The position numbers were made by a program, and so were the translations under genes. A DNA stretch of 64,000 bases from Paenibacillus sp. BIHB 4019 (GTDB lineage Bacteria > Bacillota > Bacilli > Paenibacillales > Paenibacillaceae): contig NZ_CP016808.1 of NCBI RefSeq assembly GCF_002741035.1, positions 2,616,001-2,680,000 of the forward strand. Direction: 5' to 3'. The notes under the pieces were generated by a model. That model was given only the letters and a program-made list of their open reading frames with translations. It did not search any database and was not told the origin of the DNA. Numbering within the stretch: the stretch's first letter is position 1; each line of letters opens with the position of its first letter. Positions 1 to 8,596 of this stretch are shown one piece after another.

Positions 1-457
1 TTAGAACCAAAGCGACCGTTTTTTGAAGATCGCATGCAGTTGTTTCGATGCTACATAGCGAGGGTAAAACTTTTTTGAAATTATTTTTTGGGGGGCGCAA
101 CTTTTTTAAAGCCCGTGCGTCTAATTAAGTGGTGTTACATCAATCGCCAAAAAAATCATACTTTAGACTTGCCTAATATCAGAGTTAGTTGGAATGAATT
201 CTCAACTTTCTCTTTACGATAAGGGTATGCCATTGTATAATGTTATAGTGGTATAAAGGTCTAGCAATTTTCTGCGTGTTTACGAGTTTCTGCGACATGT
301 TATTACATAGGGTTAAACATGGCGACAGACATTATTTATACTAAATACTGCTCAACTCTGGGAAGGGGGTGACACACACATGAGGGAAACGAGCAATTCA
401 TTTTCTAAACAAAACTCTCAACAACCGAAGCAATTTAGAGGAGGAGAAAAAAAGGTT
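1..457 (+). other. Long upstream region of the S-layer gene
   Basis: This stretch has no convincing gene. It contains a sigma-A type promoter (213-241) and then a leader of about 210 nt running to the S-layer start. At 380-457 there is an in-frame 26-codon extension with its own Shine-Dalgarno sequence, described as a finding. T-rich and G-rich tracts near 70-120 were not assigned a function. Confidence 0.6.
213..241 (+). promoter_or_regulatory. Sigma-A type promoter of the S-layer gene
   Basis: TTTACG (213-218), a 17-nt spacer, then a perfect TATAAT (236-241). Transcription would start near 248, giving a leader of about 210 nt. Long leaders and several promoters are known for S-layer genes of related bacilli, so further promoters may exist here. 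Confidence 0.6.
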
Positions 458-3058
458 ATGAAGAAAAGTTTATTGGCATCCGTGCTATCTCTCTCCCTTG
501 CTATGGCCGTAGCAGTTCCAGCATTTGCTGCAACCCCTACTGATGTAGCAGGCGTGAAAGAACAAAGTGCAATTGAGGAGCTTGTAGCTCTTGGAATTAT
601 CAATGGTTATACTGACGGTACATTCAAACCAGGCAACAGCATCACTCGTGCTGAGCTTGCTAAAATTATCGTTATCGCAACTGGTAGCGAGCAAGCTGCT
701 ACTGCTCTGCAAAACGTTAAATCCCAGTTCTCAGACGTTAAAACAAACGAATGGTACACTGGTTACATCAACGTAGCAACTGGCAAAGGTTTGCTGCTTG
801 GTGACAAAGGTACTAAAAACTTCCGCCCGAACGCTAACATCAAGTTCGAAGAAGTTGCTGCAATCGTGGTTCGTGCTCTTGGTTACCAAGATGCTAACCT
901 GACTGGTTCGTGGCCTTATAACGTCACTTTGAAAGCTGAAGAAGTTGGCGTATTCAAAAAAGTTGATCTAGCTCTTGGTACTGCAGCAACTCGTGGTGTT
1001 GTAGCTCAACAAGTTAGCAACGCACTTGGTACTGACCTAGTTCAATGGATTGCTGATGCTAAAGTTTACAGCAGCACTGGCAAAAAATTGATCTCCCGTC
1101 TGGGAACAACGACTGAAGAAGTTGTTACTTCTGCAGTTCTTGATGACAATGGTCGTCTTTCGTTGAACGGTCTTTCCAAAACTTTGGCACCTAACTTCAT
1201 CATCACTGGTGGAGTGAAACTGGTTGACCTGCTTGCTCACAACGTAACTGTTTTGGCTGATACTGATGGTCGCGTTCGCGCTATCACTGACAACCAAAAT
1301 GAAAACAATGTAGTAACTGGTAAACTGAATGTTGATTTCAACAACGCTCTACAAGTTGAAGTTAAAAACGGTACTGCTGTTACTAAGTACAACACTGTAG
1401 GAAACTCGGTTTACTACTTCAACAGCGATTCTGTTGCTGGTACTGACTCGAACCTGAAAAAAGATGCTGATGTGTCTGTTTACCTGTTCGATAACAATTC
1501 CACTAACGTTAACGCTGGTGTAGTTGGTAAAGTCCGTGCAGTAGTTGTTTCTAAAGCTAATGGTGCTGACAAGTTGCTTGATTCTTATATCGCTGCAACT
1601 TCGACTGCTAAAGCTCGTCTTCTAACTCAAGACAACCTTTCTGTATCGCTTAATGACTCCACTTCTATCGTTCTGAACGGTGAAGCTAAAGCTGCAACTG
1701 ATCTTGCTAAAAACGATGTTCTTGACATTGTTTATAACAAAGACAGAGTAGCAGTTAAAGTTGTTGCGACTCGTAATGTTGTTGAAGGTAAAGTTACACT
1801 TGTAAGCACATCTGCTGATGGTACATTCGTTTACACTATCGATGGTAAAACATATGCAAGTGTATCCGGTGCTAACCTGACTGGTTCGAAAGCTGTTACT
1901 AAAGACGGTACTTTCAAACTGTTCTTGAACAAAGACGGTAAAGTTGCTGGTGCTGAATTGTTGAGCGGTGGAAGCTCCGATGCTAAATACGGTGTTATCC
2001 TGAACGCTGCTAACGATGTAGCTCCAACAAGTGCTTTCAATGACGCTAAAGACGTATTCAAGTACTACTCAATTAAAGAAAACAAAGAAATTGAAGTTAG
2101 CTTGGATGCAGCTACTTGGAACGCAGTAACAAACACTGTACGTCTTGGTGATGCTGCTCCTTACGGTAGCGCAGCATTCAATAACTCTGCAGCTGTATTC
2201 GTAACTTGGAAGCTGAAAAACTCCGATGCTAGCGTTAACGGTATCGACAGCCTTACAGCTCTTACTGAGAACTGGGAAGTAAAAGAGAAGAAAGATACTA
2301 CTTTGAAAGTTTCTTCTTCTACTTCTACTATCACTTACGAAATCAATGCAAACACTGTAGTTCTTGATGCTACTACTTACAACAAAGCAGCTGCTGGTGA
2401 TCGTGAAGTTAAAACTAGCACTCTTGCTAACCTTGCTGTAGGTAACAAAGTAACTATCGTTCCTGATGGTACTTCTACTTTCGCTAAGTATGTTCTGATT
2501 ACTAAAAAATCGGCTACTGATGCAAAAGAAACTCAATATGGTCTGTATGTTGATGCTTATCAATCTGATGACGACTACTTCATCAAAATCAACGTAAAAG
2601 GTAATGTTGAAACTCTTGCTTTGACTGGTACTGAAGGTGCTTCTATCTACAACTCCATCGTTGCTAGCAAATCTGCAGGTAGCTCGACTTACAAAGAATC
2701 TTCCAGAACTCTGGTTGAAGTTAAAGACTCCGTAATTACTGGCGCTGCTGGTAACCTTGGAGAAGCTAGCACTGCTTATGACACAGTTAATGTGTTCGCA
2801 GCTACTAACGCTTTGACTGCTGTAAACAACTCTGATTCGACTGTAACTGTTAACGGCGTAGTATACTATGTTAACAGCTCGACTGCAATCTATGTTTACG
2901 ACGAAGCAAATGATTCCCTTGTAACTGATGGTATCTTTGCTGATGTAACTGCTCACCTTGGTGAAGCAACTAGCAAATACGGTATCGCTATCGTTGGCGA
3001 TGCAAGCTATGGCAACTTCACACTTGCTAAAGCTGTTGTAGTTGTTAAAAAGAAATAA
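458..3058 (+). CDS. S-layer protein with three SLH domains
   Basis: Secreted 866-aa surface protein expected to form or join the S-layer. The signal peptide is residues 1-24 (positively charged MKK start, hydrophobic core, AFA cleavage site). Three S-layer homology domains follow at about residues 28-75, 88-140 and 145-195; the first has the typical GYTDGTFKP and ITRAELA motifs. SLH domains bind pyruvylated secondary cell-wall polymers. The remaining 670 residues are Thr/Ala/Val/Asn-rich and look beta-rich, with no catalytic motif. Codon use is strongly biased (GCT, GGT, AAC, ACT), as expected of a very highly expressed gene. The start at 458 is chosen because GAGGAGG lies just upstream and the signal peptide begins there; an in-frame ATG at 380 also has a good Shine-Dalgarno. 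A strong terminator follows. Confidence 0.9.
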   Translation: MKKSLLASVLSLSLAMAVAVPAFAATPTDVAGVKEQSAIEELVALGIINGYTDGTFKPGNSITRAELAKIIVIATGSEQAATALQNVKSQFSDVKTNEWYTGYINVATGKGLLLGDKGTKNFRPNANIKFEEVAAIVVRALGYQDANLTGSWPYNVTLKAEEVGVFKKVDLALGTAATRGVVAQQVSNALGTDLVQWIADAKVYSSTGKKLISRLGTTTEEVVTSAVLDDNGRLSLNGLSKTLAPNFIITGGVKLVDLLAHNVTVLADTDGRVRAITDNQNENNVVTGKLNVDFNNALQVEVKNGTAVTKYNTVGNSVYYFNSDSVAGTDSNLKKDADVSVYLFDNNSTNVNAGVVGKVRAVVVSKANGADKLLDSYIAATSTAKARLLTQDNLSVSLNDSTSIVLNGEAKAATDLAKNDVLDIVYNKDRVAVKVVATRNVVEGKVTLVSTSADGTFVYTIDGKTYASVSGANLTGSKAVTKDGTFKLFLNKDGKVAGAELLSGGSSDAKYGVILNAANDVAPTSAFNDAKDVFKYYSIKENKEIEVSLDAATWNAVTNTVRLGDAAPYGSAAFNNSAAVFVTWKLKNSDASVNGIDSLTALTENWEVKEKKDTTLKVSSSTSTITYEINANTVVLDATTYNKAAAGDREVKTSTLANLAVGNKVTIVPDGTSTFAKYVLITKKSATDAKETQYGLYVDAYQSDDDYFIKINVKGNVETLALTGTEGASIYNSIVASKSAGSSTYKESSRTLVEVKDSVITGAAGNLGEASTAYDTVNVFAATNALTAVNNSDSTVTVNGVVYYVNSSTAIYVYDEANDSLVTDGIFADVTAHLGEATSKYGIAIVGDASYGNFTLAKAVVVVKKK

Positions 3059-3072
3059 TATTTCTTTAATCG

Positions 3073-3110
3073 AAAGAAACCGATGAGATATCTCATCGGT
3101 TTCTTTTTTT
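3073..3110 (+). terminator. Terminator of the S-layer gene
   Basis: Perfect inverted repeat from 3073 to 3106, with arms around AAACCGATGAGA and TCTCATCGGTTT, running into a T tract ending at 3110. It lies just after the S-layer stop codon. Confidence 0.92.
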
Positions 3111-3251
3111 GCGTTCACACTTGATTCATAAAAGTTTGTTATAATTAAAGTAGAAAAAAATGCTTTGAAGGGGTGAATTGCTCGGCATTACAGCGAAACT
3201 TTTTGTTGGGTATGAACGTCTATATAAAAAAAGATGTGGAGTGATATTTTA

Positions 3252-5396
3252 ATGCAGACAGTTGTTTCTGGAAGCTCAAGATTGAAGTGGCGTTTTTATG
3301 TAGCTATGTTGTTGGTTGCAGCATTGCTCTTTCCTGCATTGCCAAGCAGTAGTGAGGCGGCCTCTAATGCGAGCAGCATTAAACCTGTGTACATAAACAG
3401 TAATTCTTACGTGAAACTGGATAGCGCGGATATACTATCGACAAGCAAAGGGAAGACAGCCAGCTTCACGATCACTCTTTATAACGGTGGAAGCAAAGCA
3501 ATTAATCTTCAAGACTATTGGTTCCGTTTAGCGTCTACCAGTGGGACAAAATATACCTTGTATATGCTGGACAGCGATAAAACGAAGAAAACTGTTCAAG
3601 CCAATTCGAATGTTACTTTGACTTTTTATAGCGAGCTGCCATCAAGCATGACGTTGCCTAAACTCATTTTCAAAGTCGTAAAGTTTGATTTCAGTGTGGC
3701 CGGATATGAGAAGACATTAGGACAATTTAAGTTTCCAGCAGACTATTCTACGGATGTTAAAGCAGGTGGCTATACTTCTGTGAAGTTGAATAGCACTCCT
3801 GTAAATATTAGAATCAGCAAATCTACGATGTCTACAAGCACAGATAATAATACAGTTAATATTGAGCTCGCTATGCGCAATACGAGCAGTTCTGAGCTGT
3901 CGATTGCTAACCTGCAGTTTCTAGCTCAGTCAGCAGCTGGAGGCATGTACAAGATGAAGGTCACTTCGACTACCTCAGGTACAGCAGATGCTATCGTCTT
4001 GCGTCCGAAAATTCTTGAAACGATTAAATTAAGCATTACCCTTCCTAAATCTGTTTCTATTAAAGGTCAGAAGCTTGTTATTACACAAGGTATTAGCTCT
4101 GGCTCAGGAGAAGGGGCATCAACATTATCTTTGCCTGTTTCTAAAATAGGGTATAACCTGAAAACAGCTAATACCACAACAGCAACAAATTATGAATATA
4201 TTAAAGATGATTATACTTATAAAATGAATGTTGCTTCAATCCAAAGAAATACATGGGGCGGCGAAGACAGTCTGATCGGCAAGCTAGTTATTACAAACAC
4301 TAGCTCAAAAACAGCACCAATCCCAGCAGTCGAAGGTTCATTGTATCTTGGGGATAATGCAGCTGTGAAGACAACAATCATTCCATTCACCAACCCAGTA
4401 GCTATTCCGGCGAAAAGTTCTATCACGATTTACTATACAGGTACGGTTCCTACAACTACATCGTTAACTGATCTAAAGCTCAAGCTTTTTGAGAAGTCCG
4501 GTGAATCACAAACAGAATTGGCTGCTTTAAAAACACCAGCTGTTATCGTACCGAAATCAATTGCTATTGGCAGTGAAAACAAGGTTAATGATATTGGCGA
4601 AAACTTCACAGTAAATGTGATGAAAACACAATTGCTTGAAGGTACTTCTAACAATCTTTATGCCGTTTATTTAGATGTTACGAATAAGCAATCCCGTGCA
4701 ATTGCAACTTCAAAGCTTGTAGGCTACCTGAAAACAGCCGATGGGGATAAATACGATATTAAATTGTTGAAAACAAGCAATTTGATCAATCCTGGGAAGA
4801 AAGAGCAAATTATTGTTACTACTGAAGTGCCAAAACAGCTTGATTTAACTGGCGCAACGGTTGTACTGGGTAGTGCTTTTAATGCTCAGGGCATTGTTAA
4901 GAAAGATGATGCTGAAATTTCAGGTTTTGTTAATCCAGTGAGCTATGCATTGCCACAGTATGGCCAAACCGTTACATCCGAGTTTAATAAGGTTCAGGTC
5001 GGTCCTTATACGATTAATATGGATAACATTATCACTTATTTGACAGATGATAAAATTGATGTGGATTTCTCTGGTCAAGTAACGAAGGATCTTAGCTATG
5101 AAGGCTTTAGCGCTAAAAAGTTCACTTTTGCGATCGAGGATCAATCTACTAATCTTTCAATGATTAATGCTCCATTTGAACTCGAAGGTGCATCTGGTAC
5201 TGCAGGCCAATATGTTTGGAAAGTTGGCAACAACTATACGAACATTGTCCAAAGCGTGACAGATAAGCTAGTTGCTAAAACAATTCAGCTTACTATCTAT
5301 GAGGAAATTAATGGATATAAAACGAAGTTGGTATCCAAAAATATTAAATGGTCGGCATACTTGAACTGGGCTGACCCAAATAATAAGGAATTTTAA
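3252..5396 (+). CDS. Secreted protein of tandem beta-sandwich-like domains, function unknown
   Basis: A 714-aa exported protein I cannot name. The start at 3252 is chosen because GGAGTGAT sits 7-8 nt upstream; an in-frame ATG at 3234 has no such site. Residues 1-40 form a long signal peptide ending near SSSEAAS. The mature part looks like four or five domains of 100-130 residues, each starting with a short strand and containing stretches such as ITLYNGGSKAI, LAMRNTSSSEL, LVITNTSSKTA and LDVTNKQSRAI, followed by a predicted edge strand. This pattern resembles the small immunoglobulin-like domains of many Gram-positive lipoproteins and surface proteins. There is no SLH, LPXTG or catalytic motif. 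It lies between terminators and is probably transcribed alone. Confidence 0.75.
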   Translation: MQTVVSGSSRLKWRFYVAMLLVAALLFPALPSSSEAASNASSIKPVYINSNSYVKLDSADILSTSKGKTASFTITLYNGGSKAINLQDYWFRLASTSGTKYTLYMLDSDKTKKTVQANSNVTLTFYSELPSSMTLPKLIFKVVKFDFSVAGYEKTLGQFKFPADYSTDVKAGGYTSVKLNSTPVNIRISKSTMSTSTDNNTVNIELAMRNTSSSELSIANLQFLAQSAAGGMYKMKVTSTTSGTADAIVLRPKILETIKLSITLPKSVSIKGQKLVITQGISSGSGEGASTLSLPVSKIGYNLKTANTTTATNYEYIKDDYTYKMNVASIQRNTWGGEDSLIGKLVITNTSSKTAPIPAVEGSLYLGDNAAVKTTIIPFTNPVAIPAKSSITIYYTGTVPTTTSLTDLKLKLFEKSGESQTELAALKTPAVIVPKSIAIGSENKVNDIGENFTVNVMKTQLLEGTSNNLYAVYLDVTNKQSRAIATSKLVGYLKTADGDKYDIKLLKTSNLINPGKKEQIIVTTEVPKQLDLTGATVVLGSAFNAQGIVKKDDAEISGFVNPVSYALPQYGQTVTSEFNKVQVGPYTINMDNIITYLTDDKIDVDFSGQVTKDLSYEGFSAKKFTFAIEDQSTNLSMINAPFELEGASGTAGQYVWKVGNNYTNIVQSVTDKLVAKTIQLTIYEEINGYKTKLVSKNIKWSAYLNWADPNNKEF

Positions 5397-5434
5397 TTTT
5401 GAATTAGATTATTAAAATTTTGTAGTTAATTTTT

Positions 5435-5473
5435 AAAAAATCAGGTATCTTAATAGGATACCTGATTTTTTTT
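5435..5473 (+). terminator. Rho-independent terminator
   Basis: A stem of TCAGGTATC (5441-5449) and GATACCTGA (5457-5465) is extended by an A tract and a T tract that also pair. It terminates the 714-aa secreted protein gene and lies just upstream of the next start. Confidence 0.9.
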
Positions 5474-5491
5474 CTGAGAGGAGTAATAGAG

Positions 5492-6001
5492 TTGAAGAAA
5501 ACGACAATGAAAGTGGCTATTGGTGCAGCACTCCTATTGGTAGGTTTCGGTATTGGCATTCTCAATCCGAAAGCAATCGAAGCAGATGGCGTATCAACAA
5601 CTCCAGGCTCTATTGACGATCCTGTTATTACAAAAAGTTATTTAGATGAGCAGCTTGCTAAAGTATCTGGTGGCAGCATCGGCGCGGGTACTGGTTCAAC
5701 TGGTACGTCCAACGCTCAAGCTTCCCTGCAAGTCGTTAGTGTACCTAATGGCAAATTGCTGCTTGGTGATGAAGGAACAGAAATCATTCTTCGTGTAGGC
5801 AAAGCAGTAGCCTACAGCTCAGATAGCAGTGGTATTGTAGATATAACGGATGGCAAGGATCTGGTTAAAGGTAATTCCATAGCCAGCAATCATCTTTTAC
5901 TAATGCCTCGCTCGGGCAGGGGAGTTACGGCTGCGGCAGGTTACACTAAATCATTAACGGTATTAGTTCGTGGTGGATACAAGCTGCAATCCGTTAACTG
6001 A
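5492..6001 (+). CDS. Small membrane-anchored or secreted protein, function unknown
   Basis: 169 aa. The start is TTG at 5492, 8 nt after GAGAGGAG. Residues 5-24 are a hydrophobic export or anchor segment (VAIGAALLLVGFGIGIL). A short linker contains SYLDEQL, then a Gly/Ser-rich stretch near residues 62-75. The C-terminal half (about 76-169) is compact, with GTEIILRVGKA and NHLLLMPRSGRGV followed by a predicted edge strand (LTVLVRGGY). I recall similar C-terminal segments in extracytoplasmic proteins of other Firmicutes but cannot give a family name or function. It follows a terminator closely, so its promoter must lie inside the short intergenic segment or transcription must read through. Confidence 0.7.
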   Translation: MKKTTMKVAIGAALLLVGFGIGILNPKAIEADGVSTTPGSIDDPVITKSYLDEQLAKVSGGSIGAGTGSTGTSNAQASLQVVSVPNGKLLLGDEGTEIILRVGKAVAYSSDSSGIVDITDGKDLVKGNSIASNHLLLMPRSGRGVTAAAGYTKSLTVLVRGGYKLQSVN

Positions 6002-6107
6002 GTTAGTATAATTTGTGTAAGTTGACAATAGATTATACGCTTGAACAAATGCCCGAAGGTTAAAATAAGAGCATGCTCCCATCATCCAACAGTGAGGTGT
6101 TCTTATT

Positions 6108-6380
6108 ATGAGTCGTTCTAATAAAGTAGCCGTTCCACTAAGTAAAGCAGCGCTGCAGCAAATGAAATATGAAATCGCTGAAGAATTTGGGCTATACTCC
6201 TATCCTTCCCAGTCAAACGGTGATGATACGGAGTTTGCGGGAGAATTGGGAACAGTACCACAAACTACTGGTTCAGTCTATTGGTCACAGCTTTCGACAA
6301 GACAAGCGGGTTCCGTTGGCGGTGAAATGACGAAACGCCTTGTAGCGCAAGCAGAGTCCGTTTTAAACGGTTATATTTAA
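6108..6380 (+). CDS. Alpha/beta-type small acid-soluble spore protein
   Basis: A 90-aa protein of the alpha/beta SASP family, which coats and protects DNA in the dormant spore and is degraded by the GPR protease on germination. Recognition rests on the two family motifs: ALQQMKYEIAEEFGL near residues 15-29, which includes the region cut by GPR, and GSVGGEMTKRLVAQAE near residues 68-83. The spacer between them (about residues 30-67, rich in Ser, Gly and Thr) is longer than in the classical 60-70 aa proteins. The start has GTGAGGTG upstream. This gene marks the host as a spore former and should be under forespore sigma-G control, although I could not fix a convincing sigma-G promoter. A weak hairpin (6367-6389) overlaps the stop codon. 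Confidence 0.88.
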   Translation: MSRSNKVAVPLSKAALQQMKYEIAEEFGLYSYPSQSNGDDTEFAGELGTVPQTTGSVYWSQLSTRQAGSVGGEMTKRLVAQAESVLNGYI

Positions 6381-6437
6381 AATAACCGTCTCACCTTAAC
6401 TTTTACTGAAAATTAATTCTTATCGGGATAGTATCCA

Positions 6438-6466
6438 TTGACAGGAAGCGACATTTTCGGTAACAT
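6438..6466 (+). promoter_or_regulatory. Sigma-A type promoter of metK
   Basis: TTGACA (6438-6443), an exact 17-nt spacer, then TAACAT (6461-6466). The start point would be near 6473, about 100 nt before the metK GTG. Confidence 0.7.
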
Positions 6467-6491
6467 ACTTTATTAGAGAGTTGTAAAACAG

Positions 6492-6518
6492 CCTTTTCCA
6501 TAAGGAAAAGGTTCGTTT
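6492..6518 (+). terminator. Promoter-proximal hairpin in the metK leader
   Basis: Stem CCTTTTCC (6492-6499) and GGAAAAGG (6504-6511) with a 4-nt loop, then a T-rich run. It sits only about 20 nt after the predicted metK start point. It may be an attenuator, or the terminator of the spore gene 110 nt upstream. Confidence 0.6.
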
Positions 6519-6573
6519 TTTGTTTATAAGTTCTGAACTTATTTATACTAAAAGCTGTAGGAGGTTGATACGG

Positions 6574-7776
6574 GTGTCAATTAAAGGTCGTCATTTGTTT
6601 ACATCAGAATCAGTAACGGAAGGTCATCCCGATAAAATTTGTGACCAAATTTCCGATGCAGTATTGGATGCATTCCTGGAGTCAGATCCTTATGCGCGTG
6701 TAGCGTGTGAAGTATCTGTAGCGACAGGACTTGTTCTCGTTATTGGTGAAATTAGCAGCCGTGCGGACTATGTCGATATTTCGGCTATCGCACGTCGTAC
6801 AATTAAAGAAATTGGGTACACTAGAGCTAAGTTTGGTTTCGATTCCAGCACTTGTGCAGTTCTGACCTCGCTTAATGAGCAGTCTGCTGATATTGCTCAA
6901 GGCGTTAATGCTGCCCTTGAAACACGTGATGGCAAAGATATTCAACAAGAGAACGAAGATATTGGTGCTGGTGACCAAGGCTTGATGTTTGGTTTTGCAA
7001 CCAACGAGACACCGGAGCTTATGCCTCTTCCGATCGCGCTATCGCACCGTATTGCACGTCGCTTGTCCGAAGTGCGTAAAAACGGTACGCTAGAATATCT
7101 TCGTCCTGATGGCAAAACTCAAGTTACAATTGAGTATGTCGATGGTAAACCAGTACGTGTTGATGCAATCGTTGTATCTACACAGCATGCTGAGGAAATT
7201 AGCCTAGAGCAAATTCAAAGCGATATTCTTGAGCACGTTATTAAACCAGTTGTACCAGTTGAGTGGCTGGACGCTGAAACAAAATACTACATTAACCCGA
7301 CAGGCCGTTTCGTTATTGGTGGTCCTCAAGGTGATGCGGGTCTAACTGGCCGTAAAATTATCGTTGATACGTACGGTGGTTACGCACGTCACGGCGGCGG
7401 TGCATTCTCCGGTAAGGATCCTACAAAAGTTGACCGTTCTGCGGCGTATGCGGCCCGTTATGTAGCTAAAAACATCGTTGCAGCTGGACTAGCTGATAAA
7501 TGTGAAATTCAGCTTGCTTACGCTATTGGCGTGGCAAATCCGGTTTCTATCAGTGTAGACACTTACGGAACAGGTAAAGTCGATGAAGAGAAGCTGGTTG
7601 AAGTTATTAGCAACAACTTTGATCTTCGTCCTGCAGGCATTATTAAAATGCTTGATCTGCGTCGTCCAATCTACCGTCAAACTGCTGCTTATGGTCACTT
7701 CGGCCGTACAGATGTGGATCTTCCATGGGAACGCGTTGACAAAGCGGATAAGCTGAAAGCAGATGCTTTGGCGTAA
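6574..7776 (+). CDS. metK: S-adenosylmethionine synthetase MetK
   Basis: Makes S-adenosylmethionine from methionine and ATP in the cytoplasm; a tetramer needing Mg and K ions. The 400-aa length is typical of the family. The start is GTG at 6574, behind a strong AGGAGG at 6559-6564; the open frame extends further upstream but lacks a ribosome site. Visible signatures are [20 protein letters not shown] at the N terminus, the ATP-binding [10 protein letters not shown] near residue 117, and the glycine-rich [19 protein letters not shown] near residues 270-290. In many Firmicutes metK is controlled by an S-box riboswitch, but the leader here is only about 100 nt and shows no S-box-like core. It is transcribed alone, ended by the hairpin at 7798-7852. 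Confidence 0.97.
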   Translation: MSIKGRHLFTSESVTEGHPDKICDQISDAVLDAFLESDPYARVACEVSVATGLVLVIGEISSRADYVDISAIARRTIKEIGYTRAKFGFDSSTCAVLTSLNEQSADIAQGVNAALETRDGKDIQQENEDIGAGDQGLMFGFATNETPELMPLPIALSHRIARRLSEVRKNGTLEYLRPDGKTQVTIEYVDGKPVRVDAIVVSTQHAEEISLEQIQSDILEHVIKPVVPVEWLDAETKYYINPTGRFVIGGPQGDAGLTGRKIIVDTYGGYARHGGGAFSGKDPTKVDRSAAYAARYVAKNIVAAGLADKCEIQLAYAIGVANPVSISVDTYGTGKVDEEKLVEVISNNFDLRPAGIIKMLDLRRPIYRQTAAYGHFGRTDVDLPWERVDKADKLKADALA

Positions 7777-7797
7777 TTATATTTTAAATAACTAAAG

Positions 7798-7852
7798 CCC
7801 TTCAGAAAAAAGTTGAGAACATTGGTTCTTAACTTTTCTGGAGGGTTTTTTG
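7798..7852 (+). terminator. Terminator of metK
   Basis: A long stem with left arm about 7798-7820, loop ATTG and right arm 7825-7845, with GTTGAGAAC against GTTCTTAAC at its top and CCC against GGG at its base. A run of seven T follows. Confidence 0.92.
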
Positions 7853-8028
7853 AAATGAAAATGCGAGTATTATACTTAGATGAAACCAAAATTTTATACA
7901 TATAATAGTTTTCTTATATTTTAAAAAAATCAATATTCAATACTTACTTGAAAATTAAGAATGTATATTATGAAATTATAATTTAAAATGTAAAATTTTT
8001 TTAATATTTGATAAGGGAATGGACGTTT

Positions 8029-8366
8029 TTGAGTATCAAAAAGAATGTTAGGCGAGTAGCGGTTGTTGCTTTAGCATCAACTATTTTTTTATCTGGTGCG
8101 ACATTTACCGGTTTGACGCAAGGAGATCTTAGTCCAGCGGCTGTACAGGCATATGGAGAAACATTGAAGTTAGGAACACACAAAATGTACTTTTGGCAAA
8201 CTATCAGAACCCCCAAGGTGTTTATAAGAATATAGATTACTTGCAATATTTCTATTGGGAAGGTAATGATTTGATCGTTACAGGATATGCTCGGAATTAT
8301 GATAATGGGACTGCCAAATATATAACAATGAGATTTGATAATCTTCCGGCATTAAATCCGAATTAA
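8029..8366 (+). pseudogene. Small secreted protein gene with an apparent frameshift
   Basis: The first frame starts at TTG 8029 (AAGGGA upstream). It encodes a signal peptide (KKNVRRVAVVALASTIFL) and about 60 residues, then stops at 8235. From about 8195 a different frame continues for 56 residues to a stop at 8366; it contains YWEGNDLIVTGYARNYDNGT and reads as a well-formed, aromatic-rich domain. Losing one base in the TGG run near 8194-8196 would explain the break, and restoring it gives one protein of about 112 aa with a signal peptide. It could be a true pseudogene, a phase-variable site or a sequencing error. I do not recognise the family. A strong terminator (8428-8482) follows, which suggests an intact transcription unit. 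Confidence 0.65.
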
Positions 8367-8427
8367 TAACTTTAGTTTGGGATATTGTTTGAATAAGAAC
8401 TTTGTTAATAATAATTGACTCATATAT

Positions 8428-8482
8428 ATAGCCTGCGAAAAACATTTTCTCAATGGAGAATGCCATTCGCAGGCTATTTTTA
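8428..8482 (+). terminator. Rho-independent terminator
   Basis: Perfect 12-bp arms ATAGCCTGCGAA (8428-8439) and TTCGCAGGCTAT (8466-8477). The loop can pair again (CATTTTCTC with GGAGAATG). A short T run follows. It closes the frameshifted small gene unit. Confidence 0.85.
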
Positions 8483-8596
8483 ATGAGAAATGACGAATTA
8501 TTCAAAAAGGATGGAAATTATCCGGAAAACCTACATTTTTGGTGCTTAGAAGCCGACAAATAAGGTACGAGTGTAAATTTTTGGGGAGTGAATGAA

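Noticed and set aside
2069..3118. 349-codon minus-strand frame opposite the S-layer gene
   Set aside because: Ser/Phe/Val-rich product with no family features; it overlaps the terminator and mirrors the biased codons of the S-layer gene.
6381..6573. SAM (S-box) riboswitch expected upstream of metK
   Set aside because: No conserved core, no room for the four-helix junction between promoter and hairpin.
6520..6573. N-terminal extension of MetK from 6520
   Set aside because: It lies on the T run of the leader hairpin and has no ribosome site; the GTG at 6574 has AGGAGG and gives the usual length.
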